Origin: Sulfuricella sp035530375
Lineage (GTDB): Bacteria > Pseudomonadota > Gammaproteobacteria > Burkholderiales > Sulfuricellaceae
DNA: 64,000 nt
NCBI GenBank assembly: GCA_035530375.1
Contig: DATKUY010000011.1
Location: 45,178-109,177 of the forward strand
Reading direction: 5' to 3'
Shown here piece after piece: positions 26,118 to 34,350 of the stretch. The notes beneath the pieces were generated by a model that did not search any database, had not been told where the DNA came from, and was given only the letters and a program-made list of their open reading frames with translations. Within the stretch, counting starts at the first letter, position 1. Each line of letters starts with the position of its first letter. A program made the translations under genes and the position numbers.

Positions 26118-27845
26118 ATGAGAAAAAACATTGCTGTATCCGCGTTAACGCTAGCGGTTGCTGCCGCCTTTGGAGCCGTTACGGCGTATGCCCAAGACAA
26201 AGAAGGGCACAAAGACCAAGTCCAGCAGACGTATCATGAGGCCGGAGGCTCGCCGCTGGCTGACGTGGCGATGCACCAGGACATCAACCCCAAGGCGCCG
26301 AAGATGACGCAGGCGGAATTCGAAAAAGGGAAAAAGATATTCTTCGAGCGCTGCGCAGGCTGCCATGGCGTGTTGCGTAAAGGCGCGACCGGAAAACCCC
26401 TGACACCGGATATCACTCTGGCCAAGGGTACCGACTATCTGAAAGCTTTCATCAAATTCGGTTCCCCCGCCGGGATGCCGAACTGGGGTACCTCCGGCGT
26501 TCTCAACGACGACGAGGTCGACATGATGGCGCGTTACGTGCAGCAAACGCCGCCTTCCCCTCCGGAGTACGGCCTGAAGGAAATGGAAGCTTCCTGGAAG
26601 GTGATCGTTCCGGTGGACAAGCGCCCCAAGAAGAAGATGAACAATCTCAACCTCAGCAACCTGTTCTCCGTTACCTTGCGCGACGCGGGTGAAATCGCGC
26701 TGATCGACGGCGACACCAAGAAGATCGTGACCATTCTGAAAACGGGCTATGCTGTCCATATTTCCCGGATGTCCGCATCCGGCCGCTACCTGTTCGTGAT
26801 CGGCCGCGACGCCAGGGTCAACCTGATCGACCTGTGGATGGAAAAACCCGAAACGGTCGCCGAAATCAAGGTCGGCCTCGAAGCGCGGTCAGTAGAGAGT
26901 TCCAAGTTCAAGGGTTTCGAAGACAAATACGCCATTGCCGGCACCTACTGGCCGCCCCAGTTCGTGATCATGGATGGGAATACCCTCAAGCCGCTGAAAA
27001 TCGTCTCTACGCGCGGCATGACGGTGGACGCCCAGGAATACCATCCCGAGCCGCGCGTGGCCGCAATCGTCGCTTCCCATTTCCATCCCGAGTTTGTCGT
27101 CAACGTCAAGGAAACCGGGCAGGTCTACATTGTCAACTACTCAGACCTGAACAACCTCAAGATCACCATGATCGGCGCGGCGCGTTTCCTGCATGACGGC
27201 GGCTTCGAATCGACCCAACGCTACTTCATGGATGCTGCGAACGCTTCCAACAAGATCGCGGTAATCGACACCAAGGAAGATAAGCTGACCAAGCTGATTG
27301 AGGTCGGTAAAACCCCCCACCCGGGGCGTGGAGCGAATTTCGTCGATCCTAAGTTTGGACCGGTCTGGGCCACCACCGACCTCGGCGATGATTCCATTTC
27401 CGTGATCGGCACCGACCCCGTGAAGCACCCGCAATCCGCCTGGAAGGTCGTCCGTACCTTGAAAGGTCAGGGCGGCGGTTCGCTGTTCATCAAGACCAAT
27501 CCCCACTCGAAGAATCTGTGGGTGGATACCCCGCTTAATCCCGATCCCAAGATCAGCCAGTCGATCGCTGTGTTCGATGTCGACCATCTGGAGAAGGGCT
27601 ATCAGGTCCTACCAATCGCAGAGTGGGCCGGCCTGGGCAAAGGGGCTAAGCGAGTCGTTGAACCTGAGTACAACAAGGCGGGCAACGAGGTATGGTTCTC
27701 CGTATGGAGTGGCAAGGCAGAGGAGTCTGCGATCGTAGTGGTGGATGACAAGACCCGCAAGCTCAAGGCAGTGATCAAGGATAAGAGGCTGATTACGCCG
27801 ACCGGCAAGTTCAACGTTAATAACACACAGCACGACGTTTATTAA
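26118..27845 (+). CDS. nirS: Cytochrome cd1 nitrite reductase
   Basis: NirS reduces nitrite to NO in the periplasm. The 575-residue precursor has a Sec signal peptide, a heme c domain with C79-x2-C82-H83 (CAGCH), and an eight-bladed heme d1 propeller. The active-site histidines fall in EYHPEPR and ASHFHPEF, and the protein ends FNVNNTQHDVY as NirS proteins do, unlike NirN or NirF. ATG 26118 has AGGGGGG seven bases upstream; an in-frame TTG at 26112 is less likely. A hairpin terminator follows. Confidence 0.97.
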   Translation: MRKNIAVSALTLAVAAAFGAVTAYAQDKEGHKDQVQQTYHEAGGSPLADVAMHQDINPKAPKMTQAEFEKGKKIFFERCAGCHGVLRKGATGKPLTPDITLAKGTDYLKAFIKFGSPAGMPNWGTSGVLNDDEVDMMARYVQQTPPSPPEYGLKEMEASWKVIVPVDKRPKKKMNNLNLSNLFSVTLRDAGEIALIDGDTKKIVTILKTGYAVHISRMSASGRYLFVIGRDARVNLIDLWMEKPETVAEIKVGLEARSVESSKFKGFEDKYAIAGTYWPPQFVIMDGNTLKPLKIVSTRGMTVDAQEYHPEPRVAAIVASHFHPEFVVNVKETGQVYIVNYSDLNNLKITMIGAARFLHDGGFESTQRYFMDAANASNKIAVIDTKEDKLTKLIEVGKTPHPGRGANFVDPKFGPVWATTDLGDDSISVIGTDPVKHPQSAWKVVRTLKGQGGGSLFIKTNPHSKNLWVDTPLNPDPKISQSIAVFDVDHLEKGYQVLPIAEWAGLGKGAKRVVEPEYNKAGNEVWFSVWSGKAEESAIVVVDDKTRKLKAVIKDKRLITPTGKFNVNNTQHDVY

Positions 27846-27861
27846 TTTCATCCAGCAAAGC

Positions 27862-27895
27862 CAGGGGGAGCGCGAGCTCCCCCTGTTTGTTTATG
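27862..27895 (+). terminator. Rho-independent terminator after nirS
   Basis: A perfect 10-base stem CAGGGGGAGC (27862-27871) and GCTCCCCCTG (27876-27885) closes a GCGA loop and is followed by a T-rich stretch. It ends the nirS message before the diheme cytochrome gene. Confidence 0.88.
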
Positions 27896-28112
27896 GCCAA
27901 AGTATTTTAGAAATCAATAATATGATGAACTTCTTCTGATAATGGAATTATTCTGAAACGCATCATATAATCGGCTCTCAGTTCGTATCGCCCCCGAATG
28001 ACCGGGGTTGGCGGTACCTCGATTAAAAAAAACCACGCCGGGCCTGTTGTTTTCACGCAATCCTTGGATTGGGGTGAACAAGTCCGCGACGTCAACTTGG
28101 GGGAATAAGGTA

Positions 28113-28739
28113 ATGATGAAGAAAAATAAAAGTTACGCATTGTTGGCGTCTGCCATGCTATTCGGCCTTTCTTTTGCTGCGGGCGCCTGGGCGGCCGATG
28201 CCGACAAGCTGGTTGACAACTGTGTCAGCTGCCACGGCAAGGGCGGCGCCAGCACCGAATTGGATGTGCCGATCATCGGCGGATATTCCGAAGTTTATCT
28301 TGCCTCCAGCTTGACTGCATACAAGGAGCAGAAAAGGCCTTGCCCTGAAACGAAATATCGCGCAGGCAGCAAAAAAGGGACGAAGACCGATATGTGCCAA
28401 ATGGCCAAAGATCTGAGCGATGCCGACATCAAGCAGATTGCCAAGTATTTCGGGCAACAGAAATTTGTTCGCGCCGCCCAGAAGTCGGACCCGACCTTGG
28501 CCAGCAAAGGCAAGGAGATCCACAAGCATAGCTGCGAAAAATGCCACTCCGAAGGGGGGTCGGTCGCCGACGACGATGCCGGCATCCTGGCGGGGCAGCA
28601 TATGGCCTACATCGATGAGTCGTTCAAGGAATTCGGTTCCGGCAAGCGTCCGATGCATAAAAAGATGAAGCCGAAATTCGAGAAGCTCGACAAGGCGGAT
28701 ATGGAAGCGCTGGCCAATTACTACGGTAGCTTCAAGTAG
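28113..28739 (+). CDS. Diheme c-type cytochrome, nir-linked (FccA paralog)
   Basis: The 208-residue precursor has a signal peptide ending near AGAWA and two heme sites, CVSCH and CEKCH. The second half (CEKCHSEGGSV, AGILAGQHMAYI, KRPMHKKM) closely resembles the product of 36964-37542, the cytochrome subunit of sulfide dehydrogenase, so the two are paralogs. Between nirS and nirT it probably donates electrons to NirS, in place of NirM. ATG 28113 follows a GGGGGAATAAGG purine run; a second ATG is adjacent at 28116. Confidence 0.87.
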   Translation: MMKKNKSYALLASAMLFGLSFAAGAWAADADKLVDNCVSCHGKGGASTELDVPIIGGYSEVYLASSLTAYKEQKRPCPETKYRAGSKKGTKTDMCQMAKDLSDADIKQIAKYFGQQKFVRAAQKSDPTLASKGKEIHKHSCEKCHSEGGSVADDDAGILAGQHMAYIDESFKEFGSGKRPMHKKMKPKFEKLDKADMEALANYYGSFK

Positions 28740-28798
28740 AGCGGGTTTTTGTTCGTTAACGGCCTCCGTGCCGGGAAAAATCAGAGAGTGATAAAACC

Positions 28799-29401
28799 AT
28801 GTCGAACCTGATTGAAGAAAAAAAATCCGGCGGTTTCTGGCGGGTGCTGCGTAGCCCGAGCACCCGTTATTCGCTGCTGACGTTATTGGGCGGGGGATTC
28901 GTCGCCGGCATCATTTTCTGGGGTGGCTTCAATACCGCTCTGGAGGCGACCAATAAACTGGAGTTCTGCATTTCGTGCCACGAAATGAGAGATACCGTCT
29001 TCCAGGAATACAAGAAAACCATCCATTATTCCAACCGCACCGGCGTGCGTGCTGTCTGCTCCGATTGCCATGTACCGAAGGATCTGGTCCACAAGTTGCA
29101 GCGCAAGATCCAGGCGAGCGAGGAAGTGTGGGGTAAAATTACCGGATTCATCGATACCCCGGCAAAATTCGAGGCTCACCGGAAGGAACTGGCCGAGCAT
29201 GAGCGGGCGCGTATGCGGGCCTCCGGTTCCCAGGAATGCCGCAATTGCCACAACTACGACGGCATGAACCAAGATAAGCAGGACAAGATCGCATGGAAGA
29301 AGCACGCGATGGCAGCGAAGCCTGGTTCCGGCAAATCCTGCATCGACTGTCACCAAGGCATCGCTCATAAATTGCCCAAGGGCGAAGGCGACGATGATTA
29401 A
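28799..29401 (+). CDS. nirT: NapC/NirT-family tetraheme cytochrome c
   Basis: The 200-residue protein has one N-terminal membrane anchor (LLTLLGGGFVAGIIFWGG) and four heme c sites: CISCH, CSDCH, CRNCH and CIDCH. This is the NapC/NirT quinol dehydrogenase fold that passes electrons from the quinol pool to periplasmic reductases. Its place after nirS and a diheme cytochrome gives a complete quinol-to-NirS route independent of the bc1 complex. Confidence 0.95.
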   Translation: MSNLIEEKKSGGFWRVLRSPSTRYSLLTLLGGGFVAGIIFWGGFNTALEATNKLEFCISCHEMRDTVFQEYKKTIHYSNRTGVRAVCSDCHVPKDLVHKLQRKIQASEEVWGKITGFIDTPAKFEAHRKELAEHERARMRASGSQECRNCHNYDGMNQDKQDKIAWKKHAMAAKPGSGKSCIDCHQGIAHKLPKGEGDDD

Positions 29402-29435
29402 AGCGCCGGTTTTGCGGCGATTACTGGCAAGTTTG

Positions 29436-29463
29436 GGGGTGCCTGCGGGCGCCCCTGTTTTTT
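29436..29463 (+). terminator. Hairpin with T-tract between nirT and nirC
   Basis: The stem GGGGTGCC (29436-29443) with GGCGCCCC (29448-29455), one G-U pair, is followed by TGTTTTTT. It should stop or attenuate transcription 12 bases before nirC. Confidence 0.75.
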
Positions 29464-29475
29464 GGCGTATACCGG

Positions 29476-29850
29476 ATGAACCTGTCGAATAAACTTTTGC
29501 AAATGGCCGCTTGCGGCCTGTTGTTTGCCGCGATATTTTCCCCCTGTCTGGCGTGGGCAGACCCATCTGGCGTTAGCGTGGTGGCTCCCACCCCAGCGCG
29601 CCAGGCCGAACTTCTAAATATGGTTCGTCAGGACTGTGGCTCCTGCCATGGCATCACCCTTGCAGGTGGGCTCGGCTTGCCGCTTACTCCCGCTGCGCTC
29701 AAGGGCAAGTCTCCCGAGGCATTGGCGGAAACTATTCTGCATGGGCGTGTCGGCACCCCGATGCCGCCGTGGAACCCGTTTATGACCGAGGCCGAAGCTG
29801 GTTGGATCGTCCAAATGCTGATGAAAGGATTGCCCCGAGATGTGCCATAA
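29476..29850 (+). CDS. nirC: NirC-like monoheme cytochrome c
   Basis: The 124-residue precursor has a signal peptide ending near LAWA and one heme motif CGSCH, followed by ITLAGGLGLPLTP and a C-terminal GTPMPPWNPF segment likely to supply the methionine ligand. It matches the cytochrome c55x/NirC family, implicated as an electron carrier in heme d1 maturation with NirN and NirF. Its end overlaps nirF by 11 bases. Confidence 0.87.
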   Translation: MNLSNKLLQMAACGLLFAAIFSPCLAWADPSGVSVVAPTPARQAELLNMVRQDCGSCHGITLAGGLGLPLTPAALKGKSPEALAETILHGRVGTPMPPWNPFMTEAEAGWIVQMLMKGLPRDVP

Positions 29851-31015
29851 ATCAATTTTCTTCTTTCTTTTCTCCCCCCTGTTGTTGGCGGGTTGCGCCT
29901 CGACGCCGTTGCGCGGCACCGGCGACCTGGGCGTCATCATCGAACGCGCCACCGGCAGTGTTCAGGTGGTGGAAACGACGCACCGCACGCGGTTGGGGCA
30001 GGTTTCCGGGTTGGGCGATTTGTCCCACGCTTCGGTCAGTTATTCGCGCGACGAGCGCTACGCTTACGTGTTCGGCCGCGACGGCGGGCTGACCAAGGTG
30101 GATTTGCTCGAAATGCGTATCGTCAAGCGCGTGATGCAATCCGGCAATAGCATCGGCGGTGCGATTTCCCAGGATGGCAAACTGGTGGCGGTGGCTAATT
30201 ACACACCGGGCGGGGTCAAGATTTTCGATAGTACAACGCTCGAACAGGTGGCAGATATTCCGGCCATCGACCAGGCCGGCAAATTGTCCAAGGTGGTTGG
30301 GCTGGTGGATGCGCCAGGCAACCGGTTTGTGTTCAGCCTTTATGATTCCGGCGAGATCTGGGTCGCTGAGCTGCGCGACCCTGCCAAGCCGGTGCTGCAC
30401 AAATTCAGGAATATTGGCAAGGAGCCTTATGATGGCATGATTACCGCCGATGGCCGCTATTATGTGGCCGGGCTGTTTGGCGAGGATGGGCTGGCATTGC
30501 TCGATTTGTGGAATCTGAAAGCCGGCGTCAGGCGTGTGCTGAACGGCTATGGCAAGGGCGAACAAAAGCTGCCGGTTTACAAGATGCCGCACCTGGAAGG
30601 ATGGGCGGCGACCGGTAACGAGCTGCTGGTGCCGGCGGTGGGACGGCACGAGGTATTGGTGATCGACCAGAATAAATGGACAGAGGCTGGGCGCATCCCG
30701 GTTTATGGGCAGCCGGTTTTCGTGGTGGCGCGCCCCGATGACCGCCAGGTCTGGGTGAATTTCGCCTTCCCGGATAACGGCACGGTGCAGGTGATCGACA
30801 TCGCGAGCCGCACCATCGTGAAAACGCTCAAGCCCGGCAAGGCGGTGCTGCACATGGAATTCACCCCGCGCGGGGAACAGGTCTGGGTGTCGGCGCGTGA
30901 CGATAACCGGATTGAAATTTACGATCCGGAAACCTTCGAGAAGATCGGTGAATTGCCGGCCGTCAAACCCAGCGGAATATTTTTTACTCCGCGTGCCCAT
31001 CGCACTGGCCAGTGA
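29840..31015 (+). CDS. nirF: NirF, heme d1 biosynthesis lipoprotein
   Basis: The 391-residue protein has a lipobox LLLAGC, so it is a periplasm-facing lipoprotein, and a propeller related to the d1 domain of NirS but without a heme c motif. It acts late in heme d1 synthesis. The start overlaps nirC by 11 bases, indicating coupling. Residues such as SVSYSRDERYAYVFGRDG and the C-terminal VKPSGIFFTPRAHR match the family as I recall it. Confidence 0.95.
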   Translation: MCHKSIFFFLFSPLLLAGCASTPLRGTGDLGVIIERATGSVQVVETTHRTRLGQVSGLGDLSHASVSYSRDERYAYVFGRDGGLTKVDLLEMRIVKRVMQSGNSIGGAISQDGKLVAVANYTPGGVKIFDSTTLEQVADIPAIDQAGKLSKVVGLVDAPGNRFVFSLYDSGEIWVAELRDPAKPVLHKFRNIGKEPYDGMITADGRYYVAGLFGEDGLALLDLWNLKAGVRRVLNGYGKGEQKLPVYKMPHLEGWAATGNELLVPAVGRHEVLVIDQNKWTEAGRIPVYGQPVFVVARPDDRQVWVNFAFPDNGTVQVIDIASRTIVKTLKPGKAVLHMEFTPRGEQVWVSARDDNRIEIYDPETFEKIGELPAVKPSGIFFTPRAHRTGQ

Positions 31016-31036
31016 ACTGAACCGGCAAAAATAAAC

Positions 31037-31050
31037 TTGATCCAGAGCAA
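31037..31050 (+). promoter_or_regulatory. FNR/DNR-like box before nirDL
   Basis: TTGATCCAGAGCAA has one mismatch to the consensus. The expected -10 position (31073-31078) is poor, so an independent promoter here is uncertain. Confidence 0.45.
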
Positions 31051-31101
31051 GGTTCATTGACCGCGGGTGAGGCACACTGGCAAGCAACCAGAGGCCATGC
31101 C

Positions 31102-32157
31102 ATGACAGAATTCGAACTTCATTTGCTCAACGATTTCCAACGCGATTTTCCGTTGGTACCGGCGCCTTTCGGCGTAATCGCCGGGCGTTTAGGCGTGAGC
31201 GAAGCCCAGGTGCTGGATGCGTTTGCGCGGCTTCAGACGCAGGGTGCGGTCAGCCGGGTTGGCGCGGTATTCAGGCCGCACAGCATCGGCGCCAGTTCCC
31301 TTGCCGCGATTGCGGTTCCTGCCGCCAAACTGGAAGAAGTGGCGCAACTGATCAGCAGCTACACCGAAGTCAATCACAATTACGAACGAGAGCATCATTA
31401 CAATCTGTGGTTTGTCGTGGCCGCCGCCGAGGAAACCCGGTTGCGCGAGGTGCTGGCCGAGATCGGGCAGCGCGCCGGCTATCCGGTGCTGCATTTGCCG
31501 ATGCTTGAGGACTACCATATCGACCTCGGCTTCGACCTGATGCAGGAGGCGCATCAAGGGCAGCGCACTGCACCGGCAACAGGCCAATGCACGAGCAATC
31601 GGGACGTGCTGCACCGGGCGGTTGCCGTGGCAGTGCCACAGGCATTCGAAACCGCGCTGATCGGTGCCATTCAGCAAGGGTTGCCGCTGGTGCCGCGCCC
31701 CTTCGCAGAGATCGGCGCCGGCATCGGTCTCTCAGAGAACGAGGTGATTGCCGGCCTGGGGCAACTGCTGGAGCAGGGAGTTATCAAGCGCATGGGGGTA
31801 GTGGTGCGCCATCGCGAGCTTGGCTACCGTGCCAACGCAATGGTGGTGTGGGACATCCCCGACGACCGGGTTGGTGCGCTGGGGCAGTGCATCGGCAAGT
31901 TCGATTTCGTTACTCTTTGTTATCGGCGGCCGCGGCGCTTGCCGGCCTGGCGCTACAATCTGTTCTGCATGATCCATGGCCACGACCGTGACGAGGTGTT
32001 GAGCCACGTGGCGCAACTGAAGGAACAATGCGGCCTTAATGATACCTCCCACGAAGTGCTGTTCAGCAGGCGCCGTTTCAAGCAGTGCGGCGCGCGCTAT
32101 GTGGCAGATGGCGCACCGGACCGGGTGCCTTGCACAGCGGCGCCGGCGGGGGGTTGA
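31102..32157 (+). CDS. nirDL: NirDL fusion, siroheme decarboxylase subunits
   Basis: The 351-residue protein has two AsnC/Lrp-like halves. The first (about residues 1-165) is NirD-like with NYEREHHYNLWFV; the second (about 190-335) is NirL-like with CYRRPRRLPAWRYN and CMIHGH. NirDLGH proteins decarboxylate siroheme to didecarboxysiroheme on the way to heme d1; they are enzymes despite the regulator-like fold. The start at 31102 (MTEFELHLL) has AGAGG upstream; an in-frame start at 31057 is less likely. The linker (about 168-190) carries extra Gln/Thr-rich residues. Confidence 0.93.
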   Translation: MTEFELHLLNDFQRDFPLVPAPFGVIAGRLGVSEAQVLDAFARLQTQGAVSRVGAVFRPHSIGASSLAAIAVPAAKLEEVAQLISSYTEVNHNYEREHHYNLWFVVAAAEETRLREVLAEIGQRAGYPVLHLPMLEDYHIDLGFDLMQEAHQGQRTAPATGQCTSNRDVLHRAVAVAVPQAFETALIGAIQQGLPLVPRPFAEIGAGIGLSENEVIAGLGQLLEQGVIKRMGVVVRHRELGYRANAMVVWDIPDDRVGALGQCIGKFDFVTLCYRRPRRLPAWRYNLFCMIHGHDRDEVLSHVAQLKEQCGLNDTSHEVLFSRRRFKQCGARYVADGAPDRVPCTAAPAGG

Positions 32158-32170
32158 AAGGTGTGGCTTG

Positions 32171-32614
32171 ATGGATGAGCTTGACCGGACTATCGTCAAC
32201 GGATTACAGGGCGGGTTCCCGATCGGCGACCATCCCTTCGCCGAGGTTGCGGCGCGCTTCGGCATTGCCGAACAGGAGCTGATTGCGCGTATCGACAGCC
32301 TCCTGCAGCGGAAAATGTTATCCCGTTTCGGCCCGATGTATCATGCCGAGCGCATGGGCGGCAGTCTGAGTCTGGCGGCGATGAAAATTCCGGTGGAAGA
32401 TTTTGAACGCGTGGCGGACATCGTCAGCGCGATGCCGGAAGTCGCGCATAATTACGCGAGAGACCACCAGTTCAACATGTGGTTCGTGCTGGCCACCGAA
32501 ACGCCCCAGGCCCATGTGGATGTGCTGAAAAAAATCGAGCTTGAAACCGGTTACCCTGTCTATGATATGCCGAAGATCAAAGAGTATTTTGTCGGGCTGC
32601 ACTTCAAGGTATGA
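32171..32614 (+). CDS. nirG: NirG, siroheme decarboxylase subunit
   Basis: The 147-residue AsnC/Lrp-like protein has the D/G-type active-site segment NYARDHQFNMWFVL. It starts at ATG 32171 (MDELDRTIV), downstream of an AAAGG run; a longer frame from 32039 is out of family. Its stop overlaps the nirH start (ATGA, 32611-32614). D/G-type and L/H-type halves are expected to pair. Confidence 0.92.
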   Translation: MDELDRTIVNGLQGGFPIGDHPFAEVAARFGIAEQELIARIDSLLQRKMLSRFGPMYHAERMGGSLSLAAMKIPVEDFERVADIVSAMPEVAHNYARDHQFNMWFVLATETPQAHVDVLKKIELETGYPVYDMPKIKEYFVGLHFKV

Positions 32615-33102
32615 GACCTGAACCCTTGATCGACGACATCGACCGGCGGATTATCCGCGCCACCCAGTCCGGCTTGCCATTGGAGCCGCAGCCTTACCAT
32701 GCAGTCGCCCGCGAGGCGGGGGTTTCTCCGGAAGAAGTGATGGCGCGCATGCAGCGCATGCTTGAAACCGGCATGATCCGCCGCATTGGCGTGGTGCCAA
32801 ATCATTATGCCCTGGGCTACAGGGCAAACGGCATGACAGTGTGGGATGTGCCGGATGACGAGGTGGATGAACTGGGGAAAAAGATCGGCGCCCTGGAATT
32901 TGTCAGCCACTGTTACCAGCGTCCGCGTTATTTGCCGGAATGGCCTTACAATTTCTTTGCCATGGTGCACGGCCGCGACCGCGGCGAAGTGGAGCGGCAG
33001 GCGCGGCAGATCGCCGAATTGCTCGGCGCCGCAGATCGAGGCCACGATATTCTTTACAGTACCCGTATCCTGAAAAAAACCGGATTGCGGATAAGCGGGT
33101 GA
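32611..33102 (+). CDS. nirH: NirH, siroheme decarboxylase subunit
   Basis: The 163-residue AsnC/Lrp-like protein has the L/H-type segment CYQRPRYLPEWPYN followed by FAMVHG. It is coupled to nirG by an ATGA overlap and should form a NirGH pair acting in parallel with NirDL. The C-terminus carries a DILYSTRILKKTG motif, as in NirL. Confidence 0.92.
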   Translation: MRPEPLIDDIDRRIIRATQSGLPLEPQPYHAVAREAGVSPEEVMARMQRMLETGMIRRIGVVPNHYALGYRANGMTVWDVPDDEVDELGKKIGALEFVSHCYQRPRYLPEWPYNFFAMVHGRDRGEVERQARQIAELLGAADRGHDILYSTRILKKTGLRISG

Positions 33103-33105
33103 GGA

Positions 33106-33165
33106 GTAATGAGTCAAGAGTGATGAGTGAAGGGCGGCTTGTATCCATCGCCCCTTACTCATTAC
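33106..33165. repeat. Short inverted repeat between nirH and nirJ
   Basis: GTAATGAGT (33106-33114) and ACTCATTAC (33157-33165) are perfectly complementary and sit in imperfect direct copies of TGAGT and ATTACC. No T-tract follows. It may be a remnant of a small dispersed element. Confidence 0.45.
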
Positions 33166-33184
33166 CCATTACCAGGGGTTAATA

Positions 33185-34348
33185 GTGTTCCGTATTTCCC
33201 AATTCATGCAAGAGATTGCCCACCCGACTCCGCTCGGGCCGAAGCGCAATCCGCCCGGACCGGTGGTGATCTGGAACCTGATCCGGCGCTGCAACCTGAC
33301 CTGCAAGCACTGCTACTCGATTTCGGCGGACAAGGATTTTCCCGGAGAACTGTCGACCGAAGAGGTGTTCACCGTGATGGACGATCTCAAGCGCTTCCGT
33401 GTGCCGGTGCTGATCCTGTCGGGCGGCGAGCCGCTGCTGCGGCCGGATATTTTCGAGATTGCGCACCGCGCCAAGGAGATGGGATTTTATGTCGGCCTGT
33501 CGAGCAACGGCACCCTGATCGACGAAACCAATATCGAAAAAATCGCGGCGGTGGGTTTCGATTATGTCGGTGTCAGCCTGGATGGCATTGCGCAAACCCA
33601 TGACAAGTTCCGCCGCATGGATGGCGCGTTCGACGCCTCGATGCGCGGTATCCGTCTGTGCAAGGCGCGCGGCATCAAGGTCGGCATCCGCTTCACCCTG
33701 ACCCAGGATAACGCCCACGACTTGCCGGGATTGCTGCACTTGATGGAAGAAGAGGGGCTGGACAAGTTTTACCTGTCCCATCTCAACTATGCCGGGCGCG
33801 GCAACAAGAACCGCAAGGACGACGTGTTCCACCAAGCCACCCGGGCAGCGATGGATCTGCTGTTCAATGCCTGCTGGCGCGACCAGCAGGCGGGAAAACG
33901 CAAGGAATTCGTCAGCGGCAACAATGATGCCGACGGCGTCTATCTGTTGTTCTGGGTGAAGCGAAATTTCCCGCATCTGGAACAGCATGTCCGCGCCAGG
34001 CTGGTGCAGTGGGGCGGCAACTCTTCGGGGGTGAATGTCGCCAATATCGATAATCTGGGCAACGTCCACCCCGACACCATGTGGTGGAACTATACGTTGG
34101 GCAATATACGCGAGCGGAATTTTTCTGAAATCTGGATGGACACCTCCGACCCAATCATGGCCGGATTGAAGGCGCAGCCGCGCAAGGTCGGCGGGCGTTG
34201 TGGGCAGTGCCGATATTTCGATATCTGTGGCGGCAATACCCGGGTGCGCGCCTGGCAGGTGAGCGGCGATCCATGGGCGGAAGACCCGGCGTGCTATCTG
34301 GATGATGAGGAAATCGGCATCGCTGTTGATGCGGTCACTGAAAGTTGA
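33185..34348 (+). CDS. nirJ: NirJ, radical SAM enzyme of heme d1 biosynthesis
   Basis: The 387-residue protein has the radical SAM motif CNLTCKHCY near residue 39, the GGEPLLR SAM-binding loop, and a C-terminal SPASM-like cluster region with CGQCRYFDICGG and a later Cys in DPACYL. NirJ removes the propionate side chains of didecarboxysiroheme and installs the keto groups of heme d1. The start is GTG 33185 with AGGGG upstream. It ends two bases before nirN. Confidence 0.95.
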   Translation: MFRISQFMQEIAHPTPLGPKRNPPGPVVIWNLIRRCNLTCKHCYSISADKDFPGELSTEEVFTVMDDLKRFRVPVLILSGGEPLLRPDIFEIAHRAKEMGFYVGLSSNGTLIDETNIEKIAAVGFDYVGVSLDGIAQTHDKFRRMDGAFDASMRGIRLCKARGIKVGIRFTLTQDNAHDLPGLLHLMEEEGLDKFYLSHLNYAGRGNKNRKDDVFHQATRAAMDLLFNACWRDQQAGKRKEFVSGNNDADGVYLLFWVKRNFPHLEQHVRARLVQWGGNSSGVNVANIDNLGNVHPDTMWWNYTLGNIRERNFSEIWMDTSDPIMAGLKAQPRKVGGRCGQCRYFDICGGNTRVRAWQVSGDPWAEDPACYLDDEEIGIAVDAVTES

Positions 34349-34350
34349 AA

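Noticed and set aside
28113..28739. Call as NirM or NirC
   Set aside because: It has two heme sites and FccA-like second-domain sequence, whereas NirM and NirC are monoheme; NirC fits the gene at 29476.
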